Program-made: the position numbers and the translations under genes
The notes under the pieces: model-generated
Database searches by the model: none
What the model was told of the DNA's origin: nothing
What the model saw: the letters and a program-made list of their open reading frames with translations, nothing else
Assembly (NCBI GenBank): GCA_008921705.1
Contig: VFFE01007255.1
Location: 3,922,279 to 3,986,278 of the forward strand
Origin: Burhinus oedicnemus
Taxonomy: Eukaryota; Chordata; Aves; Charadriiformes; Burhinidae
DNA length: 64,000 nucleotides
Reading direction: 5' to 3'
Shown: piece after piece, positions 49,201-63,800 of the stretch
Layout of the letters: the number at the start of each line of letters is the position of its first letter
How positions within the stretch are numbered: position 1 is the first letter of the stretch

Positions 49201-52200
49201 ATATTTAGAGTTACTTTGGAATTGCACCAGGAGATTAAAAAAATTGTTCAACGTGGCATGTATTAAACTAACTCTGAAAAACTTTGAGTGACTCAAGAAC
49301 ACGCAGTTCCCCATTTGGATTGGTCAAAGTGGGGGACAGACAGCGAGCAGGATCTTTGTTTCCTATATTCAGTGCAAAAAGAGTTCAAAAGCTTGTTTGT
49401 GAGGCCATTCTGGGCAGTGCAAAACACCACTCTGCAAAAGGTCAGGTTGACGATTAACTTCAGCTGCAGGAAGAATGGAACAGGGGTAAGATAGGGAAGT
49501 GCTAAAATGCCACCCCCAAACTGAAATAAACCCTTTAAAGGACTTCACAGAAGATGAAATCAAGACAGCTTTGCACCGCGAGCAGCACTATCTGCAGGCA
49601 GTCAACCGGTAACGTATTACAAATTCTTTTGTTCATGCAAAGAGCAGATCTGAATCTGCCACTCATCTGCCATCCAGCACATTCACAACTAGCAGCACAA
49701 ACTCTCATTCACCACCAAGCCTACCCCAAGTAGTGCCTGTTACCAGCGAACTACTGGGGATTTAATTGTACAGTGTGGACATAACACTTTTGTAGAAAAC
49801 AAGCAAAAAGCATGACCTAAAGTAGGATTGCCTAATGGAGCTCACCAAGATCCCATTGCTGTAGGGATGAACACGTCACTTCCAGCCTCAGGCCATCACA
49901 CACTGCTTTAAAATAAACTTGCCTGTCACCAGTTGAACATCTACAAGAGCTTTAAAACCCTTGTACTAAGGGGACACGCATTTTTATCGAATTACACATC
50001 AATTGTTTACTGGACCGCCAGAGACAGGCAGCACCTGCGACCTTCTAAAGAGTCATTTAGGAAGCACCCAGCATGGAAGGCAGCAGAGGAGGGAAGCCTC
50101 TGCAACACCCGCAGGAGATCAGGCAATCTGAAAAACGAGAATCGAACCATTGGCTCCGCATCGCTGTTTCCTTTCAACACCGCCAGCAGTGCAGGAAGGC
50201 TTGTTATGCAGGCAGCTTCAAAATCCAGCTGTGTCATTAGTTCTTATAATCTCCCAACAGAGCGAGCCTCCCTGGGGACCTGCAGCTCTCGTCAGACAAA
50301 CTGACAGCTCTTTAATTTGTCTTTATGACATATTATGGAGACACTGAAACCTGAAGTTGTGCCACTCAGTTGAGTTCCTTCCAGTTTCAGGCTGAAGCTC
50401 CCTGAACCTCCACTATCTAACACATCTATTTGCAATGGACTTGTAGCTACTTTTGTCCCTGCCTACATTGCTAATTGCCCTACCCATTGGGTTCCCCCCC
50501 CATTATTTTTGGGTAGTAAAGTTCTTTGGTGGCAGAATATCTTCCTATCCTCTGTAGGTACAAAACTTCTGCAGCGCAATTCTGGTCCTTCACTCGCAGC
50601 GATACGCTGCAGCATCTTCCTCCCCTTCCCAGCAAATACCACCTTTGAGCCTTCTGTCGGAAAGATACTGAAAGGCTCTACGCTCCTTTGCCAAGAAGTG
50701 GAATTTGGCTAAAAAAGTCTGAACAAGTCACTGGACGCAACAAAAGTTCAGTTTAATTATAAAGTGGGTAAATGCTGCACTTTGGAGCAGAGGAATCTGG
50801 CTTCATCATAAACGTAAATCTGTTACTTGGATTTCCCTTGTCCAAGACTGTCAAGCATTATTTATTATCCTGGCAACAAATCACTTCTGCAGCTCTGCAA
50901 ATTTACATGACATTTTGGAAAACACTGCAAGACAGATTCCCTGGCCTGGTGAACACAATCTGAAAACGAAGACAAAGTACAAGGCAGTAATTCAAAGGAA
51001 GGAAGACAAGACGACAGGAAGGTTACTAGGTTATTATTTAGGAAAAGTAGGTTTGGGAGCATTTCCCAGCAGAGGGAGCAACACGGCTGGGAGAGAAGAG
51101 AGCTGCACAAATCCACCTTGCTCTCTGCTTTGCTTGGAAGGTGATTCCCACCTATAACCAAGCAACAGCAGCTCTCGGCTTTTCAGCAACCTTAGTCTCA
51201 TGTTTCTATCCCATGTGTCTAAAAGTTGAGCACCACCACTCATCACAAAAGGGACACGGCAACAGAGAACCTACTCACATGTGAGCCTGGGTTAGGTGCC
51301 TGAAGAAGGGATAGAGAAGCAAAGACAACCTGGGACCTGAAGTGCCAGCTCTGGCTCGAAGGAAGCGGGCCTCTAAAAGCCTACTGAGCTTTCTAGACTC
51401 AATAGGCAGGAATGATCTTCAGTGCAACTGGGAAAAGAGTTACAGAAGAGTTTGACTTCGTCCAACCTTGTCATCAAGTGCTGCTGGATTATTTGTTCAA
51501 ACAAATTACATCCCACATACTCACACCAACCAGTAACCAGGTCTTTCCACCTAGGAATACAAAGCAAACCCTGTGTGTGCGTAGAAAAAGGTCTACAAAA
51601 CCTTAGAGGAGACCTGAAAAATAATTCAGAAAGAAGAAACATGATAATGATGCTCAGCATAAAGATATGGAAGGCTAAAGTTTAAAAATCCATGGCTATG
51701 ACTACAACATATGGAAAGATCTTGTAAGAGAAGATTTACTGACTAGTAAGTCTAACAGTAAGCCACTCAGAGTCCTATGGGGAATCTTTCAAAGATGTTC
51801 CCAATTACAGGATTTAATGTAAACATAGATTTTTCTTCTCAGCAGCAGTTTATAGTAAAAGATATGATCCCCTTTCTCAGGGTTCATACTTCTTGCTTCA
51901 TGCCCCCAGTCTTCTGGGTATAGCAGTTCTAGGAAAATCAGTTGCTTAACAGAAAACACAAGACAAGCCTAAAGGATCTTGTCTAAGTGCAACGCCCCAA
52001 CAGCACAGATTATTACAGCGCCCCCCCCATTTTCTTATAGTAAGATGGCTGATTAAAAGCAATACTGTCCTACTACTCCTGCCTAGGAATTTGAGAAAAG
52101 CTTGATAAAGAGCAGTGCTCCAGCACCAGATGGCACTGTTACCTGAAAAAAAACACATCAGACTGTGGTTAAAGATACAGAAAAAGCTGGTTGCAAGCAG

Positions 52201-55200
52201 TAAGCAGAAAAGTAGACAACATTTTGAGAGGCTGTCTCAACACTCCCTCAAGTAAAGCCTCATCTGAGCACACAGGTCAGAGCTAGCAATCCCCACCAAG
52301 AAGAAAATGGCCATGAGGAGCACAGCACCTCTACAGACACCCAAGCCCAGCTTGTCGAGAGATGCCCAGTTCAAACAAGACCTTAGGGGACGGCTGTGGA
52401 AACGTTGGTGAATACCTAAACCAGCCAGGGTGAAAGCAATGGTTGTGTCGATCTTTTTGGCAGTATCTAACAAGCTCTAAGTGAGATGCATTTGACTGTT
52501 AGAAGAGACTCCCCTAAGGTGAAGCTCACCTGGATGCTAACGCCAACCAGTGTGACAGGGAGAGAGTAGAAGCCCATTTCAGCCACCAGTCCAGATTCCT
52601 GGCATTCCCAACAGCCCACTGTTTTAGCTTGCCAATTAAGCTGTGTTCCTCCTTGTGTGCAAAAAAAGAGTCTGTCCAGTAGCTCTTTCATTTACCTGAA
52701 GCAAACGGATTCCTCAGACTGTTGCCTTGGGAGGGAGATGGCAGTTATTATGCAATGGGTTTTCCACCTCCTTGCTGGCCCATGCTGGGGTTACCGTCTG
52801 GATGGCATCAGCGCTGCAGAAATAAGTCACTCGCCACTCTGAGCGGCATTTGGGACACGCTGCCTGGCCTGGAGGAAAGAGTGGGGCTGCTCGAACCTCC
52901 ATCTGCCTTTCCAAAGGATAAAAAGGATACTGCGAGGAAATCTGCGTGACCACTGCTGACCAACTCACTCCTGAGGCACAGTAAGTGCACCGCACCTTTC
53001 TACATCTTTGGGAGTAGGAATAAAGAGTATATCCATGAGAAATATTCCTTTGATCCATTCCTGGAGGAAAGCAGGGAGGGTTCTTCTGCTGAGCCAAAAC
53101 TGGACTCTGCTGGGCCGGTGGTCACGCTGTGCTAGGGAACGAAGCATCCCCTCTCCCCTTGCAATCAGGTCAGCGGTGTGCAGGAGGAACTCATTATCAG
53201 CCCACAGCAAAAATCCACCTTGCAAAAATTGCCAGGGAACAACAAGAGGGAGACGTATCAACAGAAAATCACCGTGTCTGCTTTCCAGCTGGTTAGCTCA
53301 TACACTGCTGCTGTGAATACAAACCAGCCATTTAAATTAGCTCCTAATTGTTCACAATTATTCAGAGACAGCAAAACCTGCAAGCAGCTTTAAGACGACA
53401 AGCAAGTAGGAGAGAAAGAATGGTTCGAGATGCCTTAAGAAGATTCATATATTCGTGCTTTGCCAGTCTCGCAGCCTGCAATCTCCAGCAACGCTGCCTC
53501 CCTAACAGCCCCCCCAGATGTGTGCTTTGCATTGCAGAGGAAGATAACCCACGGGCGTTTCTACATTTCAGGTTTCTACTCTTTCTTGCTCCAGTTTTTG
53601 GACCGGTTCAAAAATTAAACCAATAATATTTTGGTCTACCCCAGTCGTTCACAGTCTCTGCACACACAGGCAGTTTGAGCAACACTATTTATAAAGCTGC
53701 TTAAAATTCTGGCCACAGCCGGAGCTCTTTGATAGGATGTCAGCCATGCGACACCCGAACGTAGGAGGTTGACACAGGATGGTTAGTGTAATACAGCCCA
53801 CTCTTCTTTCCCTTTCTTTCACCCAGAGCCTCCACTATCACCCTCAGAGGAGTCCCTTCCCCCAAACACAGGCAGTAATGTTTCACGATTGCTGCAATTT
53901 TCTCTCCTAGGAGAGAGGGAAGATATTAGCCAATTATCCTTAAATCCCTAGCATGTCAGTTTTGGTTCACACATAAGACCCAACGCAAGTCCAGCCTGCA
54001 GGTCAAATCGCTTTAGGGGACTGAATCCAGACATACCTTAGTGATGAAATCCCCTCACTCAGCCATGTTTGGACCCAGAGGTACAGCGCTGCCACACAGC
54101 CAAAATGCTCAGCTAGGTTTTAGAAACCACAGCAAATTTAATAAACTTAAGCGGGATTATTTTATCAAGTACAGAATCTCCTAGAGGAGACAAAACAACA
54201 CTGAAAAGCGAGGTATAAATAGCTCTAGCTGAAAGCACGGCATATGCTGTGTCATGCTACACTCCCAAGTCAGTCCCGGGCAGCGAGTGCGTGGAGCTGA
54301 CTGCTCTTCTCCTGTAGCTTCTCCGAGTCTCATGCCTGCTCTGAAACGAGAGCATCCCCCCGCAGAAATATTCTTGGGTTGATCTCGCATGCAGAACACA
54401 CGCCCCAAACACACTGCAGTGCCTTACTGCTCTGCTCCGTGAGGAACGCTGCACGGGCAGCCGGGCTGGCTGAAGCCCGAGAAGAAGAGGCAGAGCAGTC
54501 AATTCGATGAAGCGGATCAGGACCAGGGCAAGCTGGGAAATACAGGATGCTCAGGCTGGAGATGGGAGCAGTTTCCACGGCTAGTGATTAAGCGTGCTCA
54601 GGGGAAACTCTGAAATTTAGCTCAAAAGGAAACCAGTGTCACTGCCTCCTCGTCAGGACGCAGCCAGGGCAGAGTCTAGGGGCATCTCTCCAGTCCCTCC
54701 CGGCACAGAGGGAAGGCAAGCGCTGTTTTAACAGGTACGATGGCTAACGCTAGCTACAGGACATAGCAAGTGTTCCGCGAAGGCTTTCTGTTAAATAACA
54801 TGCCCTCTGAACCAGCTGTATCCCCAATTACGTCAGATATTGGTTTAAAAAAATTAAAAAAAAAAATCAAAGCTTTTACAACCAGTTTGAGCAACCTCTG
54901 GAATGCTACAGAGAATCCACCCAAAATTCAGTGACAGCGTGGGTACCCCGTGCATGCATTTATTTCTGATAAACAGCAAAGCCACTCCCGCAGCTCACAC
55001 TGCAGCCGAGTGTGTGAATGCTACTGGGACAATGCAGCACAATTGCATCACTGCCCAAAAAACCTCCGCTGCATTTTCTATTCACTGAAAGAGTTTCAAT
55101 TATCCCCCCCATACATAAATGCTGTATTGGCCATTACAAAAAGAAGGAACAGCCCCTAATGAATCCATACACCGGGCTACAGAAGCTCAGTTATTTAACG

Positions 55201-57719
55201 ACTGAATTTCTGCAACCCCTGCACTGTTACATGCCTTTTTATTCCAGGGGTGAATTCACCACTTGCGGAACGGTTGGGGGAAGCCTAACACACGTCCCAG
55301 GCAGCACAGGTTTAATTCACTGCCTCCTGTTTGTGCATCCCATAATACAAAAAACAACCAGCCTTCAATTCCCTTCAATAACTCTGAGAAAATGTCACCA
55401 GGACTGGCGACAGCAATGATGCAAGAGGGACAGAAGTGTAAAAGCCCTTTAGAGTCTGACTTAATACTCCTGCAGCAAAGCATTGTTTCACCCCCCTCTT
55501 GCACAGGTTAAGTCTAGTGGACTGACTTTTTCTTCCTTACCATCTCAGCCAGAGCACAAAGCCTTCAACATCATACTTAAAATCCATCAATGCGATCATA
55601 CAACCCTACTATACCATTTTGCCTTCAGCTGTTTTCTAGGCTGACTTCTAAACCATTTATCATAAGCTCTCCAGATTTGTACCAATAACCTGAGACAACA
55701 GAGCATTTGCCCAGCAGAACATCCAACATCTGCATGGGAACACCGCTCCCCTCTCCGCGTTACTCCGCAGGTATCCATTCAGTTATTCAGCAGCACATCT
55801 GATGTGACAATAATTCAAGATTATAGCTCTGGGAATCTTTTCTTCCCCCTGTCCCTTCCTTTGCAACTGAGCAACCAAAAAGCACATCTACAGCTGGCTC
55901 ACAGAAGTCACCGAGCCACTGGTGTAAGTAAACACAGCAATGACACAGAAACCAGGAGTCATAAAGCCAGATGTTCCCTGGTTTTGTACGGAGTTCACAG
56001 TTCTCATTCTAAACCTGCTGAAGTTAGATATTTAAGTACCTCCCTGTACGCAGGTTTTAAGGGCAAAGTCCTTTATACCTGCATTAATCCTTGCCAGCCT
56101 GCTTTTCCTCTGGACATAGCCTACAGACAACAGTAAACTTCTTGCAGGAGTCGATCTTTATGCTCCTCAAGTCCACACATGCTCTACAGCACAAACACAG
56201 CCCTACAGCTGTACAGCAATCAAATTACTGGGAAAAAGTATTTCCCAAGATGCCCAAATCCAGTTTTCAAGAATGGTTTAGGAGACCCAGCACGAGAAGA
56301 GTCCCCACGGGAGCAACACACTTCCAGGCCAACCAGGAGACTGTGAAACCTTCCATGTTTAATGAGAGGAGTGTCTTGGAGAAACATGGAACTGCCCCTT
56401 CACTAAAAACATTTCTAAAAGGTCACCTCTTACAGGCAAGTGAGGGGAGATTGACTGTTAACAGAACTCACCTCGGAGTCGACTATCTTCTCATAAATGT
56501 CAAAGACCGAAGTCTTAGAATTTTCCTAACTGGGGTTTAAAGCTGTTTTAAGGAATGCTTTGCTGCATCCCTCACCTCTGCATACAGATCAGCAGGCTGC
56601 TCCTGGCAGGTTTTTAAAAAAGCCTTCTCTGGATTTGTACACCTTCAGCAGGAACACGTCTCTATTCTCTTCCTCGCCTAATATGACAAACATCAGATAG
56701 TAACATCACCTGTGAGATATTTCAGTGCAGATCTGGTTAGAAAAGATGCTAAAATGGCATTGGGGATGTCACTTTTGACTCAGCAGCTCTGTCAAATATT
56801 GCACACCTATGAAGTGCATTTCTTCCCCTCCTATCCTTCCCACCCCTCCTTCAGATCTGCCAGCTCAGCCTAAGGTCTGAGATGAGCTGAGGTCTTTCTT
56901 CTTAAGCACCTTCACTGCCTCCACGCACTCTCTCAGGTCTAACCAGACTGGATCTAAGTAGCTCTGCTGAGGACGCCCTCAGAGGAATAAGTGCTCACTC
57001 TAGACAGCATGAGCAAAAAGCAGTAAAAGCCTGTTTGCCTGAAGTCAGCAATTCTGCCTCCAAAAAGACACACAGCTAGTCAGTGAGAGGCTTTTTCTTT
57101 TTTTCCCCCCCTTTAAAAATGCATTCGCCTTTCAGAGCAGAAAGGCACTAGATTCCCAGCACAGATGCGATACTGAGTTTTGCACTGTCCCTGTGCTAAC
57201 AGCCTCTTGGGAATATCAAGAAGAAAAAATCCTGAGGACAAATGATGCAGCTAATCAATTACAAAGCCACCGATCCCTGTCCCCACAGTGGCACGACTCC
57301 AAATGTACGCTCTGTACACATGGTGCCTTCGCATCTACACACCAAAGAATAACAACAGTCTGGTGAACAACTAATCAATAGCCTCGTCTGCAAAATAGAT
57401 TTTACCTTCTTCAACCAAGTCAGTTATCCTTGACAGGGAGCCCCATATTTCCTGGAACTGTAATTCACTTAATGCCTACTTCCCAAAAATGACCTTTTTT
57501 CAGGATATATTGCTATGCACATACACAGTAGGAAAGTCCGTATTTTGCTTTAACACCCGACTCTTTTGTTACGTGCCATACACACAACACGTTCTTCACT
57601 TTAATGACTTCAGTTGTAATAGAGGGATTTCAGTCCATCACAACCCCAGTGAAGCATCGAGCCATAAACACAGTTAGAGTAGGTTTGCAAACACCATACA
57701 AATACCCTCGCGAGATGAT

Positions 57720-58016
57720 TTAGAGCGCTCTGCTCCCCTGATAGCTGGAGCAGAGCTCTGCCTCCTCCTCCTCCTCCTCCCTGCTTCCAGCAACACGGAG
57801 GTTAACTGAACTCTGCCGCAAAGGAGCACTGCCAAAACGCCATGGTGAGGCCTGTCCTGCAAACCCTTGAAAGGGGGACAAAGCTGCAGGCCCGTGACCG
57901 AGGAAAGTAATGACTGGACAGCAAGTTTCGGAGTCACAAAAAGCCACGTGGCATGAACCGAACAGCATTAGCAGGGCCGTAAGCAGAACTGCTCCGCGGT
58001 GCTGAGCCCCAGCCAT
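57720..58016 (-). CDS. Uncertain 98-codon ORF with signal-peptide-like start
   Basis: Not recognised as any known family. The ATG (CAAACATGG, a good initiation context) opens MAGAQHRGAVLLTALLMLFG then SCHVAF, a short basic start followed by a hydrophobic core of about 12 residues, like a secretion signal. The following CDSETCC is cysteine-rich. The C-terminal half has a Glu run made by a CTC/GAG microsatellite and no clear domain. A CATATAATG TATA-like sequence lies about 45 nt upstream. It sits within UBE2O intron 1 on the same strand. It may be chance, or the first exon of a spliced gene. Confidence 0.2.
   Translation of the reverse strand: MAGAQHRGAVLLTALLMLFGSCHVAFCDSETCCPVITFLGHGPAALSPFQGFAGQASPWRFGSAPLRQSSVNLRVAGSREEEEEEAELCSSYQGSRAL
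57763..57781. repeat. CTC trinucleotide microsatellite
   Basis: About six perfect copies of CTC/CCT within UBE2O intron 1. Confidence 0.8.
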
Positions 58017-60793
58017 GTTTGGGAAGGGCCCGCGGGTTGATAAGCCTTAGGCTGCATTATATGGCCTGTCGTTCCTAATTAAATGTACAAACTAGGTTCT
58101 TCCTTAAAACTGCCCCTACTCATTAATTGCCACTGTATGCTCCTCAGATTTGGCAGGCTCCTGAATAGCACGTGTAACCTCCAGCAGCAACTCAAGCCAA
58201 GTCAGACCAGCCACTGCGAGGACACTCCTACGCTTACAACAGTGATTTTTTAGTTGAAAAAGATTTTCCAGCTTTGTAGGGTATGCATATGCAAAGGTAC
58301 CGTGTCATCAGCAACTGCTATACAGCTAACGCTGGAGCTGAACATGGTAGCTATGAAAAATCAGGTGCACCATTAAATAGTAGACGATAATAAGCTGAGA
58401 ATATAGCACTTTGCATATACTCAACTATATACTCATATAGCCAAGTACCGTCAAGATTAAGAAGTATGTTGAGTATACAGAAAAAGCAGCAAAAGGGATA
58501 CTTTTGCTATGAATATGCAATGACCCACTGTTCTTACCACAGACTAAAAAATCCAGAAAGCACCTGATACAGCAGAATCCTGTAGTGAAAGGTCCTCAAC
58601 CATGAACATCTGCATAATATAACCACCAGCATTAGACTCGCTGCCGACAGGCATTTGCTGTCTTTCTGTCAGACTTTTTTTTTTTGGATACACCCCTTTT
58701 CAGGTGCGCATTAGATCTCCTGCATGTTACAACATGCGCCTTTGCAACAGATTCATGCAGTGAACACAGAGCACCCCCTTCTCCGCACAGAGCCAGCTTC
58801 CATCCCACTTAATTCACCTGTCTGGATTCATTTCTCATTACCCCGGAGCTACGTGCCTGGCTCAGACAGCCATATATGCAACATTACCTTTATCCTATCA
58901 GGTACTTAACGGTGCCTCACACCTCGCTGCTTTCCTCCTTTACCCTTGGCCACCGAAGGCTGAGAATACAGATGTGGACAGAGAAAACACAGGAGACAGG
59001 AGGATGCACTGGTCAGGATGCCAGCCCTAAAGCCATAAGGATCACATGTGCCATGGCATTTAGTAAGGCTGAAGCTGCTACTTAATTAGGTTTGCTTAAT
59101 GAGTCATATTAAATAGCGTATATGTAAGAACAGGTTTTCCATTAGTGTGAGGACCTCACTGGATTATCTAGGTGAAATGCTGCCATTACAATGGAGTCTT
59201 TTTTCATTTTATATACTTAACCATGACCTACATTCCTTTGCTCAAAGGAGGCCCATCTCCAGAGGGAATGTGCCTGTTTAATCAGCTCCAGCATTTTTTC
59301 AGAGTTCAGCAGGGATGGATGGAGCAGCCTCTTGTCTCTTCAGATAACACGCAGCTTACAGAAGCTCCAGGAGAGAGTGGTAAAAAAGCCACCAAGTTCA
59401 AATAAGGGCAGGCAGTATCTGCAGCCTGATCTGACCAGCACCCTCCACTCCAGAGCCTACTGGGATCGACAAACACCAAAGCCTCCACATGTCCCAACAA
59501 GCCTGGCCGGCTGCTTTGCCTTGTGCAAGGGGCTGTCTCCTGGTGAAACTGCCATCAAGATCAGGTTTGAGGAGGAAGGCAAAACCAGGAGAAGTCTTTG
59601 GGGCAGTCAGCAACCTTAACTCTTGTCTTCAGAGGAAATGAGCCTCTAAGTCATTAGTAAAGAGAACGTATAGACAAGCAGACTCACTGGCTGCAGTACA
59701 AAAAGGGAGCAGAAACTCACACGTAAGGATTACACCTTATCCTTGCTTCCCTGAAAGCTGCTCCCATGTTGATACCAGTCACTTCAAACTGCTTCCAAGA
59801 TACAGTCTCTCCCCTCTACTAACGCAGAGCCAGCAAACACCCAACTCCCTAAAACAGCCCCCGCCCCCCCAAACCAGAAAGGAACCACAAAAGGCTCAAA
59901 AGAGAAGGAATTCCTGCAAAGCTGCTCTGGGGCAGCGTGTCCAGGGAGCCAGGCCCATCCCTCCCGGCTCGAGCCTGGGCTGCTCGGGGCTTCCCCAGGC
60001 ACACCAGGACACGGCCACAGCCTGCCTGCAGGGCATCCGGCTACGGGACAACAGCCGAGGGGGTCAGGTCAGGCTGCAGCAGGAACTGGGAAGGGTTAGA
60101 AAAAGCAGCGACAGAATAACACACCTCACTGCCACAGCCCTCGGAAAACACCAATTTGATTGATGCGTTCTCCCCATCAGGAATTGTTTCAGATTTACAC
60201 TTTTTCAATCCTGCATCAGTTTGAGAGATTTAAAAAAAAACCAACCCAACAGTTTTTACAAGCTAACCCACATCATTTTGCTGCCCTCTCCATCACCACC
60301 AGCAGTAAAGATCCCCGATGCCCCCGAAGGCTGTTAGCTTTGTTGATGCAGAACAGGATACGCCCAACGCTGCAAAGCTCAACAATACCGACAGCAGTAA
60401 AAATAACTCCTGCTTTGGTCTACCGAGCAGTTAAGATCAGGAGGTGCACAGAAAATCTGCATACAATAAGCTGTCACAAAACGACAAGGATTATGTTGCA
60501 CAGAAATAGGTCTGAGATTTAAACAGATATAAGATCACCAGGGGCGTGGTAAGAAAGCCACAGATGAAAAGTAATCCCACAATTTTCCCTTTTGTTCACA
60601 TCATCCCAAACAGAACAAGCTAAGGAGAGACCAGGCTTAAAGTTCCCTCCAACTGGAAGAAGCACGCCCTCTCCTTTGTCATGGTATAAATTCCTTTCCT
60701 TCACCAGTGCCGCTCTAGTGAGACACAGGCTGGGGGATGCTCGTGAAAAGGGCCCTGCCTGCACTGAGCCAGCAGCCAGGGCAGGGACGGCAG

Positions 60794-60822
60794 CCAGACC
60801 ACATCCAGACCACATCCAGACC
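60794..60822. repeat. 11-bp minisatellite
   Basis: CCAGACCACAT in about two and a half tandem copies (starts at 60794, 60805 and 60816). Confidence 0.75.
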
Positions 60823-63800
60823 CAGGCCACCTACCGCAGGACAGACCCCAGCAGGACCCACCACCACCACGGGCACTGTTCCTAGCACATCCTACTCCCT
60901 CGCTGCAGCACCGGCAGCTCTCAAGTTCCCAGTGCTGTTCAGCATCACATCTTCTTGCAAACTTTTCCATCCCAGGTACCAGACTTGGGGAAATGAAACA
61001 AAGGTCCCAAACTCAGCTGTGTGCAAGCACACACTCTCACCCTGTACTTGACCAGAGCATGACGGTCTCGGCAAGGAGGCAAGGGATGAAGGGGTGAAGT
61101 CTGCTCACCTTCCTCCCTCTCCTCCCACAGCCCTTTGCAGAACTGTCATTTCCCTTGCCATTTTCAAGTGTTTTGTTTTCATGTATCAGCCAGAGAAGCA
61201 TAACCTGGATTAACTAACCACTTCTGGCCTGGCATCCAACTGGAGGAGGCAGAACAAGCAGATTTTCCAAAGGCTTCAGCCCATGGAGGGCTGCCGGCCT
61301 ACAGAGCTATTACTCTCTACACAAGAAGAAATAACCAATCTCACTGCAATCGATTCAGAAGACTTTATGGAGCCTGTTGTACGACATCCTTGAGGGCCAC
61401 TGAATATACTAAGCATGCGGTAAACTGATCTCATCTCTTTACTTTTGTCAATGTTCAGACTTTAGAACAAGATAAGGTTACTTTTCACTATTACCTAAAA
61501 ATACGAAGAGCCCATAGTGGAACACTCACCTGTTTTAGAAGCAAAGTTTAACCCCAGATTTCTAGGGAAACTTAAGCCAAGATTTGTATTTAAGCTGAAA
61601 TGCAACAAGAAGGGTCTCCCCTTCTGAGTACCTGATCAACAGTACCACAAACCGTTTGTAGCAGAGTCCCAGCAGAAACACAAGTCACCTCTGAAACCAT
61701 CCCCTGCCTGCAAGGGTTGCACTGACGGGTTGTTTGTATTGAAGTACTGCAATAGTTTACTAATTATTAATTGAACAGCAGACAACCATACAGTTCTCCT
61801 ATAAGAAATCGGCAATTTCAACCCAAGGGAAGAAGCAACTGCCACTTTTCTGGGTGAAATGATTTTAAGGAAACTCCAACTCTTAACCACCTCGACTTCC
61901 GCACCCCTCAGGACGGAGCTTCCAACTATATTCTTACCACAGTTGTGTCTTCCACAAACAAAGCATACATGTTGTTTCAGCCCCAAATTCTGAGTTCTTC
62001 CTAGCTTTCAGTCTGGACAGCAACCTAGGCTGAGATGGTAACACAAAAACGGGAATTACTAAAAATCATTTATACTGCAATGTGGTATATGCTTATCCAG
62101 CAATGCTTGAGTCTTCTGCCACAGCCACGTTCCAGAACCTTTTCAGGATTTACGTTGTCACCACAATTACATCACCCGCCGGCATCAGCACTAAGCCTCC
62201 TTGACAGTCATAAGGAGGGCAATGCAGAGGTAACTTCCACAGGCTTTGGGCGTTGGAGATTTTTACCTGTACCTTACCAGCCCGCTTAATAAAGCAATAA
62301 TGGTAACTGCAAAAAGGCACTCTCCAGTCAAGTGCTCCATCCAGCCACCTGGAGCCTCTAAGCACCTCAGTGTTAAAGCATTTAAGTGTCACGCACCTCT
62401 TGAACAGGAACGGCCCAAAGATCAGAAGTTGGCTTAAAAGTCAAAGCCTATAATTCAAAAGTCCCAGGTCTAGCAAAGAGGATTTTGACACAGTAGCTTT
62501 AAAAAAAAAAGATGCCAATGAAGTCTAAAGAGAAGCTGTTGCTCTCATCTCAAGAGTAAGTGATGATCAGTAGAGGTCATCATCTCAGAAAGTGATCGTG
62601 ATAAAGGCAAGTAAAATTTGCAATTGAATCCTACTTTTCTTCTACCACATGCAACAATCACAGACCTCTCCACAAAGTTCAAGCAACACTTCAGGGCTGA
62701 ATGAATCGAGACAAACTGCAATTTTCCTCTTGCAGAAAAGCTCAGCATCAGAAGCCTAGTCCCACAGCAATATTGCAGAGACGGCATGCGATGGGAAGTC
62801 ACCATAGCTTACTATTTCAGAGGACAATTATAAAAAGAGAATTGTGAAGATACTTGAACACTGTACCAAAAAGCATATTGCTAGATGTTACCAACAGTCT
62901 GGGCACTCAAACAACACTTCTTTTCATAATAACAGGGGAAAAAAAGCCACCCTTGTGATGTGCACAAAAGTAGGGAACTGAAAAAGCTTAGAGTTTCCTA
63001 AAAAAATAAATAAATTAAAAAAAATCACTTCTGGTGGGGGAGTAGGGTGGGATAAAAACAACACATATCTGTCAGCATGACATTTTAACAACAGCAACTT
63101 TTGTGAACGGAGCACCGAGACGATTCAAGAAAATATTAGAGTTTCAAAACACTTCAAAGGGAAGCTCTGATAAACAGCTATCCCACCATTACAACATCAC
63201 TTGGCAGAGATGCACAGCTTTTGGTACATCCGACCAACAAGACAATGCCTCTCTCTGAGCAGAGACATGCATTCAACACATCACTGGGATTTCACCCAAG
63301 TGACATTTCAGCAGCACCTGCCCCCAGTTAAAATAGCTATTTACGGCAAGGTGGGTGTCAAGAAGGGTAATTTCACCCATCACTTGAGGCCTGGGTGCAA
63401 ATCACAGACCTCATGTTGTCATTTATGATTAAAAGCTCTTCCTCTTCCTGGGCTCTAATGGAGATTTGCCACTTTGCTAAATCACAGCGTAGCTGAAGGT
63501 GACAGGTGCCTTCCTTTCCTGAAAGCACAAGATGAACTCAAAGGCAACGTTTGGATGCGGCTAAGCTGGCAGGAGCAGTCCTAGCTGTGCACATAGCACC
63601 TACTAACCTTGCCACATTCCTACCGGAGCCCCATCTCCATATGGGAACATAATAAACATCCTTTGGTTTACTCCTCTTCAGAACACGGATCAGCCTGCTT
63701 CATTTCAAGTACCCTAAAGCAATTTAGTGGAAAAAACAATGCTCTTTTAGCTCACGTACCAGCGTTGTTTATTAGCAGAAAAACCTAAAACCCCAGCTCA

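Noticed and set aside
54209..54222. TATAAATAG, a TATA-box-like match on the + strand
   Set aside because: No ORF, CpG island or first-exon-like sequence follows, and such matches are common in AT-rich introns.
56455..56475. Donor-like GTGAGT on the - strand after a short open stretch (possible alternative UBE2O first exon)
   Set aside because: No initiation codon in a fitting frame, no resemblance to UBE2O exon 1 and no promoter signature. Kept only as a possible cryptic site.
59930..60110. Locally GC-rich stretch considered as UBE2O exon 1
   Set aside because: No - strand frame gives the expected VQWYPEG or VKETK ending before a GT donor.
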